64,000 bases of DNA, from contig OX387203.1 of the NCBI GenBank assembly GCA_947561715.1, forward strand, positions 11,718,001 through 11,782,000. Reading direction: 5' to 3'. This document shows, in pieces, positions 27,123-37,262 of the stretch. The translations under genes were made by a program, and so were the position numbers. The notes under the pieces are model-generated. The model was given only the letters and a program-made list of their open reading frames with translations, was not told where the DNA came from and searched no databases. How positions within the stretch are numbered: position 1 is the stretch's first letter; the number at the start of each line of letters is the position of its first letter. This DNA comes from Ascidia mentula (lineage: Eukaryota; Chordata; Ascidiacea; Phlebobranchia; Ascidiidae).

Positions 27123-27244
27123 GTGGTCTGATATATCAAAAGTAACTAAACCGGATGTGATAACATTTTTGGTGTTGTTAGTGTAAATGTGATCTAAACA
27201 GGATTGTTTCTGTGAAGGGGCAATGTGAGATGCTTTGTCGATTA
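27123..27244 (-). other. ORF2 frameshift zone joining endonuclease and RT parts
   Basis: No frame called here begins with a start codon, but the minus strand still reads as ORF2 in the RT frame: QSCLDHIYTNN, then VTFDISDH leading into LPIFAI. The endonuclease frame ends just right of this zone in TAATAATCG (read on minus). The total from 27832 to 24912 is 2921 bp, not a multiple of three, so there is one net frameshift. Its position is ambiguous within about 27245-27300. Confidence 0.85.
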
Positions 27245-27832
27245 TTATTGTGCTGTTAACATTAATGTATATTCTTGTATTTGAGGAGTGTTTTTTAAAA
27301 GGTCTATGTTTAAGTCTCCGAGAATATAAAATAATGTGTTGTTTTTGTTCAGTTTATGCAAGGTGTTTTCCAATTGTGATGTGAAGGGTGATATAGATTG
27401 ATCTGGGTGGCGATATATTACTCCAATTATAATGGTTTTGTTTTGATTATTTTGTTTCAGATCCAACTCAATCCACAAGTTTTCACAACGTGGCATGTAT
27501 ATTTTGTATGTGTCATTTTTGCGGTAAACTAGTGGCCTTTTAATGTAAAAACCAACGCCACCCGCATTTGTCAAGGAGTTTTCCCCCAAAAAGTCATAAC
27601 CATTCAAAGTAGTATTGGTTGCAGTACTATTTTTTAGCCTTGTTTCAGAAATGCCAATTATATGGGGTAATTCGATGCACATGTTGGTGAATGTTTCAAG
27701 TGTGTCTAGGTTGTGTGGTAAGCTCCTTACATTGAAATGTGTCACACAAAAATCTTTTTGGCCTATACACTGTGATGTTTTTACGAATTCTTGCATAGAG
27801 TAATATTTACAAGGACTCGTATTTGTAGTCAT
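27245..27832 (-). CDS. LINE ORF2, endonuclease part (195 aa)
   Basis: APE-type (exonuclease-endonuclease-phosphatase) endonuclease, which nicks the chromosomal target so that its 3' end can prime reverse transcription. Visible motifs: HFNVRSL (32-38, Asn34), IISE-type GISETRL (60-66, Glu63 as metal ligand), GGVGFYI (91-97), NLWIEL (118-123), GVIYRHP (137-143) and GDLNIDLL (172-179, Asp173 and Asn175). It starts at an ATG 92 bp after ORF1. The frame stops at 27245, before the C-terminal motif. The missing end, with QSCLDHIYTN and the SDHLP catalytic His motif, lies in another frame between about 27245 and 27110. This is one ORF2 interrupted by a frameshift, not two genes. Confidence 0.94.
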   Translation of the reverse strand: MTTNTSPCKYYSMQEFVKTSQCIGQKDFCVTHFNVRSLPHNLDTLETFTNMCIELPHIIGISETRLKNSTATNTTLNGYDFLGENSLTNAGGVGFYIKRPLVYRKNDTYKIYMPRCENLWIELDLKQNNQNKTIIIGVIYRHPDQSISPFTSQLENTLHKLNKNNTLFYILGDLNIDLLKNTPQIQEYTLMLTAQ

Positions 27833-27924
27833 ATTGGTGGTTTTTTATCTAAAATAATATGCAAATATAACAACATTGATTGTTTTATAGCTCAAAGACA
27901 TCCTTGGGATTGTATAGTAACAAT

Positions 27925-28722
27925 TCAGTTGGATTCAGTACCTCTTTCGATGTTTGGAATCTTGAATTTCTTGAGATCATCTTCATTTTTTATCCAAATT
28001 GCTGTAGTTCCTTCATCCTTTTTTAACAGTGTTGATCCATTTTTCGTCCAGATAAATTTGTATCCTTCATTTCTTTTGAACGCAAGGCAAGTATTGAAGA
28101 TTTTCCTGTTTATTTTTGTTAGACTTTCATTGATGTATATTTTTGTAGCTTGATGGTCCATGTTTATCTTGTGTAGCTTTTTTCTATTCATGTACAGGTC
28201 ATCACGTGTTTTTCTTGACAAAAATTTTGCAATAATTGTGGGCGGTTGTTGTGTGTTGCTTTGGCGTGATGGCAAACGGTGCGAAATGCTGATGTCATTT
28301 TTTGTGATGTTAATACCAGTTTTTTTTGCCACAGAGACCACAATCTCATCCGTGCACTCTTCCTTGTTGTAGGGAATGCCTTTAATTTCGAGGCAATCTC
28401 TTCGACCATATTGCTCAAGTTCATTGAGTTGTCCCGAGTATGAAGCTATGCTAGTTTTCAATTGTTTTATGTCTTCTTTAAGTTTGATATTTTCTTTCTT
28501 TGTTATTTTTAGTTCCTCTTCAGTGTGATTTAGTCTTTTTTCAATTGCATCAAATTTTTTTGAAAGAAAATTTTGGCTTTCCCGGATTGATTGAAGTTCT
28601 GTTAGAAGTAGACTAAATTTCTCAGTGACCTGAGCCTTGTTTTGCTGCAGTTGATCAAAGACATGGTCCAATTTTGCGGTGAGGGTGAGACCAGACATCT
28701 TTTTTGGAGAATTTTTTGACAT
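27925..28722 (-). CDS. LINE ORF1: coiled-coil RNA-binding protein (265 aa)
   Basis: Starts at an ATG (28722) about 90 bp from the element's 5' end. Residues about 35-105 are rich in Lys, Glu, Gln and Leu with heptad-like spacing (for example EEELKITKKENIKLKEDIK) and look like a coiled coil for multimerisation. The core that follows has LEIKGIP (111-117), ISISHRLPSRQ (144-154) and IIAKFLSRKTRDDL (163-176). This pattern is known from ORF1 proteins of L1- and CR1-like elements and resembles the baculovirus FP domain. Residues 195-265 form a basic C-terminal domain (IYINESLTKINRKIF). No CCHC zinc knuckle is visible. The expected role is to coat the element RNA into a particle with ORF2; this is from family knowledge. 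The frame looks intact. Confidence 0.93.
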   Translation of the reverse strand: MSKNSPKKMSGLTLTAKLDHVFDQLQQNKAQVTEKFSLLLTELQSIRESQNFLSKKFDAIEKRLNHTEEELKITKKENIKLKEDIKQLKTSIASYSGQLNELEQYGRRDCLEIKGIPYNKEECTDEIVVSVAKKTGINITKNDISISHRLPSRQSNTQQPPTIIAKFLSRKTRDDLYMNRKKLHKINMDHQATKIYINESLTKINRKIFNTCLAFKRNEGYKFIWTKNGSTLLKKDEGTTAIWIKNEDDLKKFKIPNIERGTESN

Positions 28723-28811
28723 TTCCTTGTAACATCAGGTCATCAGCAGCCATATTCTAATGCCTAGGCTAGTACCTTATTCAAATAGCTAGTACCTTAT
28801 TCAAATAGAAT
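28723..28811 (-). promoter_or_regulatory. LINE 5' UTR with two 20-bp tandem repeats
   Basis: Between ORF1 and the 5' end. At 28769-28788 and 28789-28808 lies the same 20-bp unit (CTAGTACCTT followed by ATTCAAATAG), head to tail and identical. A full-length LINE needs an internal promoter here, and tandem 5' repeats act this way in some LINEs; for this element that role is inference. No TATA-like or initiator motif is assigned. Confidence 0.6.
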
Positions 28812-28822
28812 CTGCAAAATGG
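28812..28822. other. Satellite-derived filler at the LINE 5' junction
   Basis: CTGCAAAATGG (11 bp) lies between the 5' UTR repeats and the resumed target sequence (GAAAAGTCATATACTG). It is identical to a stretch of the satellite monomer whose flanking copy starts 23 bp further right (28835, CTGCAAAATGGACAAG). It is not part of the target at this position. The likely origin is a short copy made while the 5' end was joined. Confidence 0.6.
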
Positions 28823-28827
28823 AAAAG

Positions 28828-29400
28828 TCATATACTGCAAAATGGACAAGTGCTGAAATTGCACAGTTACATACGTTGTGCAACCGCAAAAGCAATGCTG
28901 GAGTATCAGCGTTTTCCACTATATAATAAAGCTTGTACTGCAAAAAAATATTTTTCATCGAAAAATCATATACTGCAAAATGGACAAGTGCTGAAATCGC
29001 TCAGTTACATACGTTGTGCAAACGCAAAAGCAATACTGGAGTACCAGCGTTTTCCACTGTATAATAAAGCTTGTACTGAAAAAAATTATTTTTTATCGAA
29101 AAGTCATACACTGCAAAATGGACAAGTGCTAAAATCTCATAGTTACATACGTTGTGCAACCGCAAAAGCAATACTGGAGTATCAGCGTTTTCCACTGCAT
29201 AATAAAGCTTGTACTGCAAAAAATTATTTTTTGTCGAAAAGTCATACACAGCAAAATGGACAAGTGCTGAAATCTCATAGTTACATACGTTGTGCAAACG
29301 CAAAAGCAATACTGGAGTATCAGCGTTTTCCACTGTATAATAAAGCTTGTACTGCAAAAAAATATTTTTCCTCGAAAAGTCATATACTGCAAAATGGACA
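28828..29400. repeat. Diverged monomer block, copy 3 (split by the LINE)
   Basis: The block resumes immediately right of the LINE with TTGCACAGTT and GCAATGCTGG, then TCGCTCAGTT and GCAAACGC. Its first monomer starts on the other side of the element at about 24303 (GGAGCATCAGCG, GTATGATAAAGC). The later part (CACTGCATAATAAAG, ACACAGCAAAATGG) matches copy 2 rather than copies 1 and 4, so this copy looks like a recombinant of the two subtypes. Confidence 0.88.
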
Positions 29401-31889
29401 AGTGCTGAAATCGCATAATTACATACGTTGTGCAACCGCAGAGGCAATACTGGAGTATCAGCGTTTTCCACTGTATAATAAAGCTTGTACTGCAAAAAAT
29501 ATTTTTCATCGAAAAATCATATACTGCAAAATGGACAAGTGCTGAAATCGTTCAGTTACATACGTTGTGCAACCGCAAAAGCAATACTGGAGTATCAGCG
29601 TTTTCCACTGTATAATAAAGCTTGTACTGCAAAAATTATTTTTCTTCGAAAAGTCATACACTGCAAAATGGACAAGTGCTGAAATCTCATAGTTACATAC
29701 GTTGTGCAACCGCAAAAACAATACTGGAGTATCAGCGTTTTCCACTGTATAATAAAACTTGTACTGCAAAAAAATATTTTTTATCGAAAAGTCATATACT
29801 GCAAAATGGACAAGTGCTGAAATCGCATAGTTACATACGTTGTGCAACCGCAAAAGCAATACTGGAGTATCAGCGTTTTCCACTGTATAATAAAGCTTGT
29901 ACTGCAAAAAATTATTTTTTGTCGAAAAGTCATACACTGCAAAATGGACAAGTGCTGAAATCTCATAGTTACATACGTTGTGCAACCGCAAAAGCAATAC
30001 TGGAGTATCAGCGTTTTCCACTGTATAATAAAGCTTGTACTGCAAAAAAATATTTTTTATCGAAAAGTCATATACTGCAAAATGGACAAGTGCTGAAATC
30101 TCATAGTTACATACGTTGTGCAACCGCAAAAGCAATACTGGAGTATCAACGTTTTTCACTGTATAATAAAGCTTGTACTGCAAAAAAATTTTTTTTGTCG
30201 AAAAGTCATACACTGCAAAATGGACAAGTGCTGAAATCTCATAGTTACATACGTTGTGCAACCGCAAAAGCAATACTGGAGTATCAGCGTTTTCCACTGT
30301 ATAATAAAGCTTGTACTGCAAAAAAATATTTTTTATCGAAAGGTCATATACTGCAAAATGGACAAGTGCTGAAATCGCATAGTTACATACGTTGTGCAAC
30401 CGCAAAAGCAATACTGGAGTATCAGCGTTTTCCACTGTATAATAAAGCTTGTACTGCAAAAAAATATTTTTCATCGAAAAGTCATATACTGCAAAATGGA
30501 CAAGCGCTGAAATCGCATAGTTACATACGTTGTGCAACCGCAAAAGCAATACTGGAGTATCAGCGTTTTCCACTGTATAATAAAGCTTGTACTGCAAAAA
30601 ATTATTTTTCTTCGAAAAGTCATACACTGCAAAATGGACAAGTGCTGAAATCTCATAGTTACATACGTTGTGCAACCGCAAAAGCAATACTGGAGTATCA
30701 GCGTTTTCCACTGTATAATAAAGCTTGTACTGCAAAAAAATATTTTTCATCGAAAAGTCATATACTGCAAAATGGACAAGTGCTGAAATCGCATAGTTAC
30801 ATACGTTGTGCAACCGCAAAAGCAATACTGGAGTATCAGCGTTTTCCACTGTATAATAAAGCTTGTACTGCAAAAAATTATTTTTCTTCGAAAAGTCATA
30901 CACTGCAAAATGGACAAGTGCTGAAATCTCATAGTTACATACGTTGTGCAACCGCAAAAACAATACTGGAGTATCAGCGTTTTCCACTGTATAATAAAGC
31001 TTGTACTGCAAAAAAATATTTTTTATCGAAAAGTCATATACTGCAAAATGGACAAGTGCTGAAATCGCATAGTTACATACGTTGTGCAACCGCAAAAGCA
31101 ATACTGGAGTATCAGCGTTTTCCACTGTATAATAAAGCTTGTACTGCAAAAAATTATTTTTTGTCGAAAAGTCATACACTGCAAAATGGACAAGTGCTGA
31201 AATCTCAAAGTTACATACGTTGTGCAACCGCAAAAGCAATACTGGAGTATCAGCGTTTTCCACTGTATAATAAAGCTTGTACTGCAAAAAAATATTTTTT
31301 ATCGAAAAGTCATATACTGCAAAATGGACAAGTGCTTAAATCTCATAGTTACATACGTTGTGCAACCGCAAAAGCAATACTGGAGTATCAGCGTTTTCCA
31401 CTGTATAATAAAGCTTGTACAGCAAAAAAATATTTTTTATCGAAAAGTCATATACTGCAAAATGGACAAGTGCTGAAATCGCATAGTTACATACGTTGTG
31501 CAACCGCAAAAGCAATAATGGAGTATCAGCGTTTTCCACAGTATAATAAAGCTTATACTGCAAAAAAATATTTTTTATCGAAAAGTCATATACTGCAAAA
31601 TGGACAAGTGCTGAAATCGCATAGTTACATACGTTGTGCAACCGCAAAAGCAATACTGGAGTATCAGCGTTTTCCACTGCATAATAAAGCTTGTACTGCA
31701 AAAAATTATTTTTTGTCGAAAAGTCATACACTGCAAAATGGACAAGTGCTGAAATCTCATAGTTACATACGTTGTGCAACCGCAAAAGCAATACTGGAGT
31801 ATCAGCGTTTTCCACTGTATAATAAAGCTTGTACTGAAAAAAATATTTTTCATCGAAAAGTCATATACTGCAAAATGGACAAGTGCTGA
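28850..31889. repeat. Block paralogous to 9166-12618
   Basis: Right-hand copy of the block at 9166-12618, starting directly after the LINE. It has private changes: a lost HindIII site near 29757 (AATAAAACTTGTAC), GACAAGCGCTGAAATCG near 30503, and GTGCTTAAATCTC near 31335. The last two recur in the following blocks, so this copy seeded the expansion that continues to about 34.9 kb. Confidence 0.82.
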
Positions 31890-34800
31890 AATCTCATAGT
31901 TACATACGTTGTGCAACCGCAAAAGCAATACTGGAGTTTCAGCGTTTTCCACTGTATAATAAAGCTTGTACTGCAAAAAATTATTTTTTGTCGAAAAGTC
32001 ATACACTGCAAAATGGACAAGTGCTGAAATCTCATAGTTACATACGTTGTGCAACCGCAAAAGCAATACTGGAGTATCAGCGTTTTCCACTGTATAATAA
32101 AGCTTGTACTGCAAAAAAATATTTTTCATCGAAAAGTCATATACTGCAAAATGGACAAGCGCTGAAATCGCATAGTTACATACGTTGTGCAACCGCAAAA
32201 GCAATACTGGAGTATCAGCGTTTTCCACTGTATAATAAAGCTTGTACTGCAAAAAATTATTTTTCTTCGAAAAGTCATACACTGCAAAATGGACAAGTGC
32301 TGAAATCTCATAGTTACATACGTTGTGCAACCGCAAAAGCAATACTGGAGTATCAGCGTTTTCCACTGTATAATAAAGCTTGTACTGCAAAAAAATATTT
32401 TTCATCGAAAAGTCATATACTGCAAAATGGACAAGTGCTGAAATCGCATAGTTACATACGTTGTGCAACCGCAAAAGCAATACTGGAGTATCAGCGTTTT
32501 CCACTGTATAATAAAGCTTGTACTGCAAAAAATTATTTTTCTTCGAAAAGTCATACACTGCAAAATGGACAAGTGCTGAAATCTCATAGTTACATACGTT
32601 GTGCAACCGCAAAAACAATACTGGAGTATCAGCGTTTTCCACTGTATAATAAAGCTTGTACTGCAAAAAAATATTTTTTATCGAAAAGTCATATACTGCA
32701 AAATGGACAAGTGCTGAAATCGCATAGTTACATACGTTGTGCAACCGCAAAAGCAATACTGGAGTATCAGCGTTTTCCACTGTATAATAAAGCTTGTACT
32801 GCAAAAAATTATTTTTTGTCGAAAAGTCATACACTGCAAAATGGACAAGTGCTGAAATCTCAAAGTTACATACGTTGTGCAACCGCAAAAGCAATACTGG
32901 AGTATCAGCGTTTTCCACTGTATAATAAAGCTTGTACTGCAAAAAAATATTTTTTATCGAAAAGTCATATACTGCAAAATGGACAAGTGCTTAAATCTCA
33001 TAGTTACATACGTTGTGCAACCGCAAAAGCAATACTGGAGTATCAGCGTTTTCCACTGTATAATAAAGCTTGTACAGCAAAAAAATATTTTTTATCGAAA
33101 AGTCATATACTGCAAAATGGACAAGTGCTGAAATCGCATAGTTACATACGTTGTGCAACCGCAAAAGCAATAATGGAGTATCAGCGTTTTCCACAGTATA
33201 ATAAAGCTTATACTGCAAAAAAATATTTTTTATCGAAAAGTCATATACTGCAAAATGGACAAGTGCTGAAATCGCATAGTTACATACGTTGTGCAACCGC
33301 AAAAGCAATACTGGAGTATCAGCGTTTTCCACTGTATAATAAAGCTTGTACTGCAAAAAATTATTTTTTGTCGAAAAGTCATACACTGCAAAATGGACAA
33401 GTGCTGAAATCTCATAGTTACATACGTTGTGCAACCGCAAAAGCAATACTGGAGTATCAGCGTTTTCCACTGTATAATAAAGCTTGTACTGCAAAAAATT
33501 ATTTTTCTTCGAAAAGTCATACACTGCAAAATGGACAAGTGCTGAAATCTCATAGTTACATACGTTGTGCAACCGCAAAAGCAATACTGGAGTATCAGCG
33601 TTTTCCACTGTATAATAAAGCTTGTACTGCAAAAAAATATTTTTCATCGAAAAGTCATATACTGCAAAATGGACAAGTGCTGAAATCGCATAGTTACATA
33701 CGTTGTGCAACCGCAAAAGCAATACTGGAGTATCAGCGTTTTCCACTGTATAATAAAGCTTGTACTGCAAAAAATTATTTTTCTTCGAAAAGTCATACAC
33801 TGCAAAATGGACAAGTGCTGAAATCTCATAGTTACATACGTTGTGCAACCGCAAAAACAATACTGGAGTATCAGCGTTTTCCACTGTATAATAAAGCTTG
33901 TACTGCAAAAAAATATTTTTTATCGAAAAGTCATATACTGCAAAATGGACAAGTGCTGAAATCGCATAGTTACATACGTTGTGCGACCGCAAAAGCAATA
34001 CTGGAGTATCAGCGTTTTCCACTGTATAATAAAGCTTGTACTGCAAAAAATTATTTTTTGTCGAAAAGTCATACACTGCAAAATGGACAAGTGCTGAAAT
34101 CTCAAAGTTACATACGTTGTGCAACCGCAAAAGCAATACTGGAGTATCAGCGTTTTCCACTGTATAATAAAGCTTGTACTGCAAAAAAATATTTTTTATC
34201 GAAAAGTCATATACTGCAAAATGGACAAGTGCTTAAATCTCATAGTTACATACGTTGTGCAACCGCAAAAGCAATACTGGAGTATCAGCGTTTTCCACTG
34301 TATAATAAAGCTTGTACAGCAAAAAAATATTTTTTATCGAAAAGTCATATACTGCAAAATGGACAAGTGCTGAAATCGCATAGTTACATACGTTGTGCAA
34401 CCGCAAAAGCAATAATGGAGTATCAGCGTTTTCCACAGTATAATAAAGCTTATACTGCAAAAAAATATTTTTTATCGAAAAGTCATATACTGCAAAATGG
34501 ACAAGTGCTGAAATCGCATAGTTACATACGTTGTGCAACCGCAAAAGCAATACTGGAGTATCAGCGTTTTCCACTGTATAATAAAGCTTGTACTGCAAAA
34601 AATTATTTTTTGTCGAAAAGTCATACACTGCAAAATGGACAAGTGCTGAAATCTCATAGTTACATACGTTGTGCAACCGCAAAAGCAATACTGGAGTATC
34701 AGCGTTTTCCACTGTATAATAAAGCTTGTACTGCAAAAAATTATTTTTTGTCGAAAAGTCATACACTGCAAAATGGACAAGTGCTGAAATCTCATAGTTA

Positions 34801-34924
34801 CATACGTTGTGCAACCGCAAAAGCAATACTGGAGTATCAGCGTTTTCCACTGTATAATAAAGCTTGTACTGAAAAAAATATTTTTCATCGAAAAGTCATA
34901 TACTGCAAAATGGACAAGTGCTGA
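30503..34924. repeat. Recent tandem expansion of 9- to 12-monomer blocks
   Basis: GTGCTTAAATCTC occurs with its marker C at 31335, 32990 and 34232, spaced 1655 bp (twelve monomers, one of them 137 bp) and 1242 bp (nine monomers). Each is followed by a GCAATAATGGAG unit that also has CAGTATAATAAAGC. GACAAGCGCTG occurs near 30503 and 32158 only, so the third block is a shortened derivative. The region contains the longest open frame of the window (31883-34924 plus, 1013 codons), because no 137-bp unit falls inside it. Confidence 0.88.
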
Positions 34925-36434
34925 AATCGCATAGTTACATACGTTGTGCAACCGCAAAAGCAATACTGGAGTATCAGCGTTTTCCACTGTATAATAAAGC
35001 TTGTACTGCAAAAAATTATTTTTTGTCGAAAAGTCACACACTGCAAAATGGACAAGTGCTGAAATCTCATAGTTACATACGTTGTGCAACCGCAAAAGCA
35101 ATACTGGAGTATCAGCGTTTTCCACTGTATAATAAAGCTTGTACTGCAAAAAAATATTTTTTATCGAAAAGTCATATACTGCAAAATGGACAAGTGCTGA
35201 AATCGCATAGTTACATACGTTGTGCAACCGCCAAAGCAATACTGGAGCATCAGCGTTTTCCACTGTATAATAAAGCTTGTACTGCAAAAAAATATTTTTC
35301 ATCGAAAAGTCATATACTGCAAAATGGACAAGTGCTGAAATCTCATAGTTACATACGTTGTGCAACCGCAAAAGCAATACTGGAGTATCAGCGTTTTCCA
35401 CAGTATAATAAAGCTTGTACTGCAAAAAAATATTTTTTATCGAAAAGTCATATACTGCAAAATGGACAAGTGCTGAAATCGCACAGTTACATACGTTGTG
35501 CAACCGCAAAAGCAATACTGGAGTATCAGCGTTTTCCACAGTATAATAAAGCTTGTACTGCAAAAAAATATTTTTTATCGAAAAGTCATATACTGCAAAA
35601 TGGACAAGTGCTGAAATCGCATAGTTACATACGTTGTGCAACCGCAAAAGCAATACTGGAGTATCAGCGTTTTCCACAGTATAATAAAGCTTGTACTGCA
35701 AAAAAATATTTTTCATCGAAAAGTCATATACTGCAAAATGGACAAGTGCTGAAATCGCATAGTTACATACGTTGTGCAACCGCAAAAGCAATACTGGAGT
35801 ATCAACGTTTTCCACTGTATAATAAAGCTTGTACTGCAAAAAATTATTTTTTGTCGAAAACTCATACACTGCAAAATGGACAAGTGCTGAAATCTCATAG
35901 TTACATACGTTGTGCAACTGCAAAAACAATACTGGAGTATCAGCGTTTTCCACTGTATAATAAAGCTTGTACAGCAAAAAAATATTTTTTGTCGAAAAGT
36001 CATATACTGCAAAATGGACAAGTGCTGAAATCGCATAGTTACATACGTTGTGCAGCCGCAAAAGCAATACTGGAGTATCAGCGTTTTCCACTGTATAATA
36101 AAGCTTGTACTGCAAAAAATTATTTTTTGTCGAAAAGTCATACACTGCAAAATGGACAAGTGCTGAAATCTCATAGTTACATACGTTGTGCAACCGCAAA
36201 AGCAATACTGGTGTATCAGCGTTTTCCACTGTATAATAAAGCTTGTACTGCAAAAAAATATTTTTCCTCGAAAAGTCATATACTGCAAAATGGACAAGTG
36301 CTGAAATCGCATAGTTACATACGTTGTGCAACCGCAAAAGCAATACTGGAGTATCAGCGTTTTCCACTGTATAATAAAGCTTGTACTGCAAAAAATATTT
36401 TTCATCGAAAAATCATATACTGCAAAATGGACAA

Positions 36435-37262
36435 GTGCTGAAATCGCTCAGTTACATACGTTGTGCAACCGCAAAAGCAATACTGGAGTATCAGCGTTTT
36501 CCACTGTATAATAAAGCTTGTACTGCAAAAAAATATTTTTCATCGAAAAGTCATATACTGCAAAATGGACAAGTGCTGAAATCGCATAGTTACATACGTT
36601 GTGCAACCGCAAAAGCAATACTGGAGTATCAGCGTTTTCCACTGTGTAATAAAGCTTGTACTGCAAAAAAATATTTTTTGTCGAAAAGTCATACACTGCA
36701 AAATGGACAAGTGCTGAAATCGCATAGTTACATACGTTGTGCAACCGCAAAAGCAATACTGGAGTATCAGCGTTTTCCACTGTATAATAAAGCTTGTACT
36801 GCAAAAAAATATTTTTTATCGAAAAGTCATATACTGCAAAATGGACAAGTGCTGAAATCGCATAGTTACATACGTTGTGCAACCGCAAAAGCAATACTGG
36901 AGTATCAGCGTTTTCCACTGTATAATAAAGCTTGTACTGCAAAAAAATATTTTTCATCGAAAAGTCATATACTGCAAAATGGACAAGTGCTGAAATCGCA
37001 TAGTTACATACGTTGTGCAACCGCAAAAGCAATACTGGAGTATCAGCGTTTTCCACTGTATAATAAAGCTTGTACTGCAAAAAATTATTTTTTGTCGAAA
37101 AGTCATACACTGCAAAATGGACAAGTGCTGAAATCTCATAGTTACATACGTTGTGCAACCGCAAAAGCAATACTGGAGTATCTGCGTTTTCCACTGTATA
37201 ATAAAGCTTGTACTGCAAAAAAATATTTTTTATCGAAAAGTCATATACTGCAAAATGGACAA
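36435..37262. repeat. Six-monomer 828-bp module, copy 3
   Basis: CTGTGTAATA at 36642 with the ATCTGCG variant 540 bp later. GGACAAG is retained as in copy 1. The second monomer has AAAAAAATATTTTTTGTCG where copies 1 and 2 have TTATTTTTTGTCG, a hybrid of types A and B shared with copy 4. It lies 20931 bp from copy 1. Confidence 0.9.

Larger units (their letters stand above)
24442..28821 (-). mobile_element. Near full-length LINE, Jockey superfamily (CR1/L2/Daphne-like)
   Basis: Non-LTR retrotransposon on the minus strand, 5' end at right. In element order it has a 5' UTR of about 90 bp with a 20-bp tandem repeat, ORF1 (28722-27925), a 92-bp spacer, ORF2 endonuclease part (27832-27245), ORF2 reverse-transcriptase part (27122-24912), a 3' UTR, and a tail of TGAAT repeats in place of poly(A). 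There are no LTRs and no integrase. A coiled-coil ORF1 with an RRM/baculovirus-FP-like core, an APE endonuclease, an RT with FADD and no RNase H that I can see, and a short-repeat tail together point to the CR1/L2/Daphne group; the clade is not settled. Apart from one frameshift in ORF2 it looks intact, so the insertion is probably young. Confidence 0.96.

Noticed and set aside
24442-28821. Endogenous retrovirus or LTR retrotransposon
   Set aside because: No terminal repeats of LTR type, no protease, integrase or RNase H. The APE endonuclease and TGAAT tail identify a non-LTR LINE.
24438-28835. A longer target-site duplication flanking the LINE
   Set aside because: Comparison with the two empty sites allows only GAAA. 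The CTGCAAAATGG on the right has no counterpart at the left junction.
31883-34924. A 1013-codon plus-strand frame as a large repetitive protein gene
   Set aside because: The 46-codon period equals the satellite monomer, the frame opens at GTG with no ATG in the consensus, the opposite strand is just as open, and the frame is broken by length variants elsewhere. It is a by-product of a stop-free unit divisible by three.
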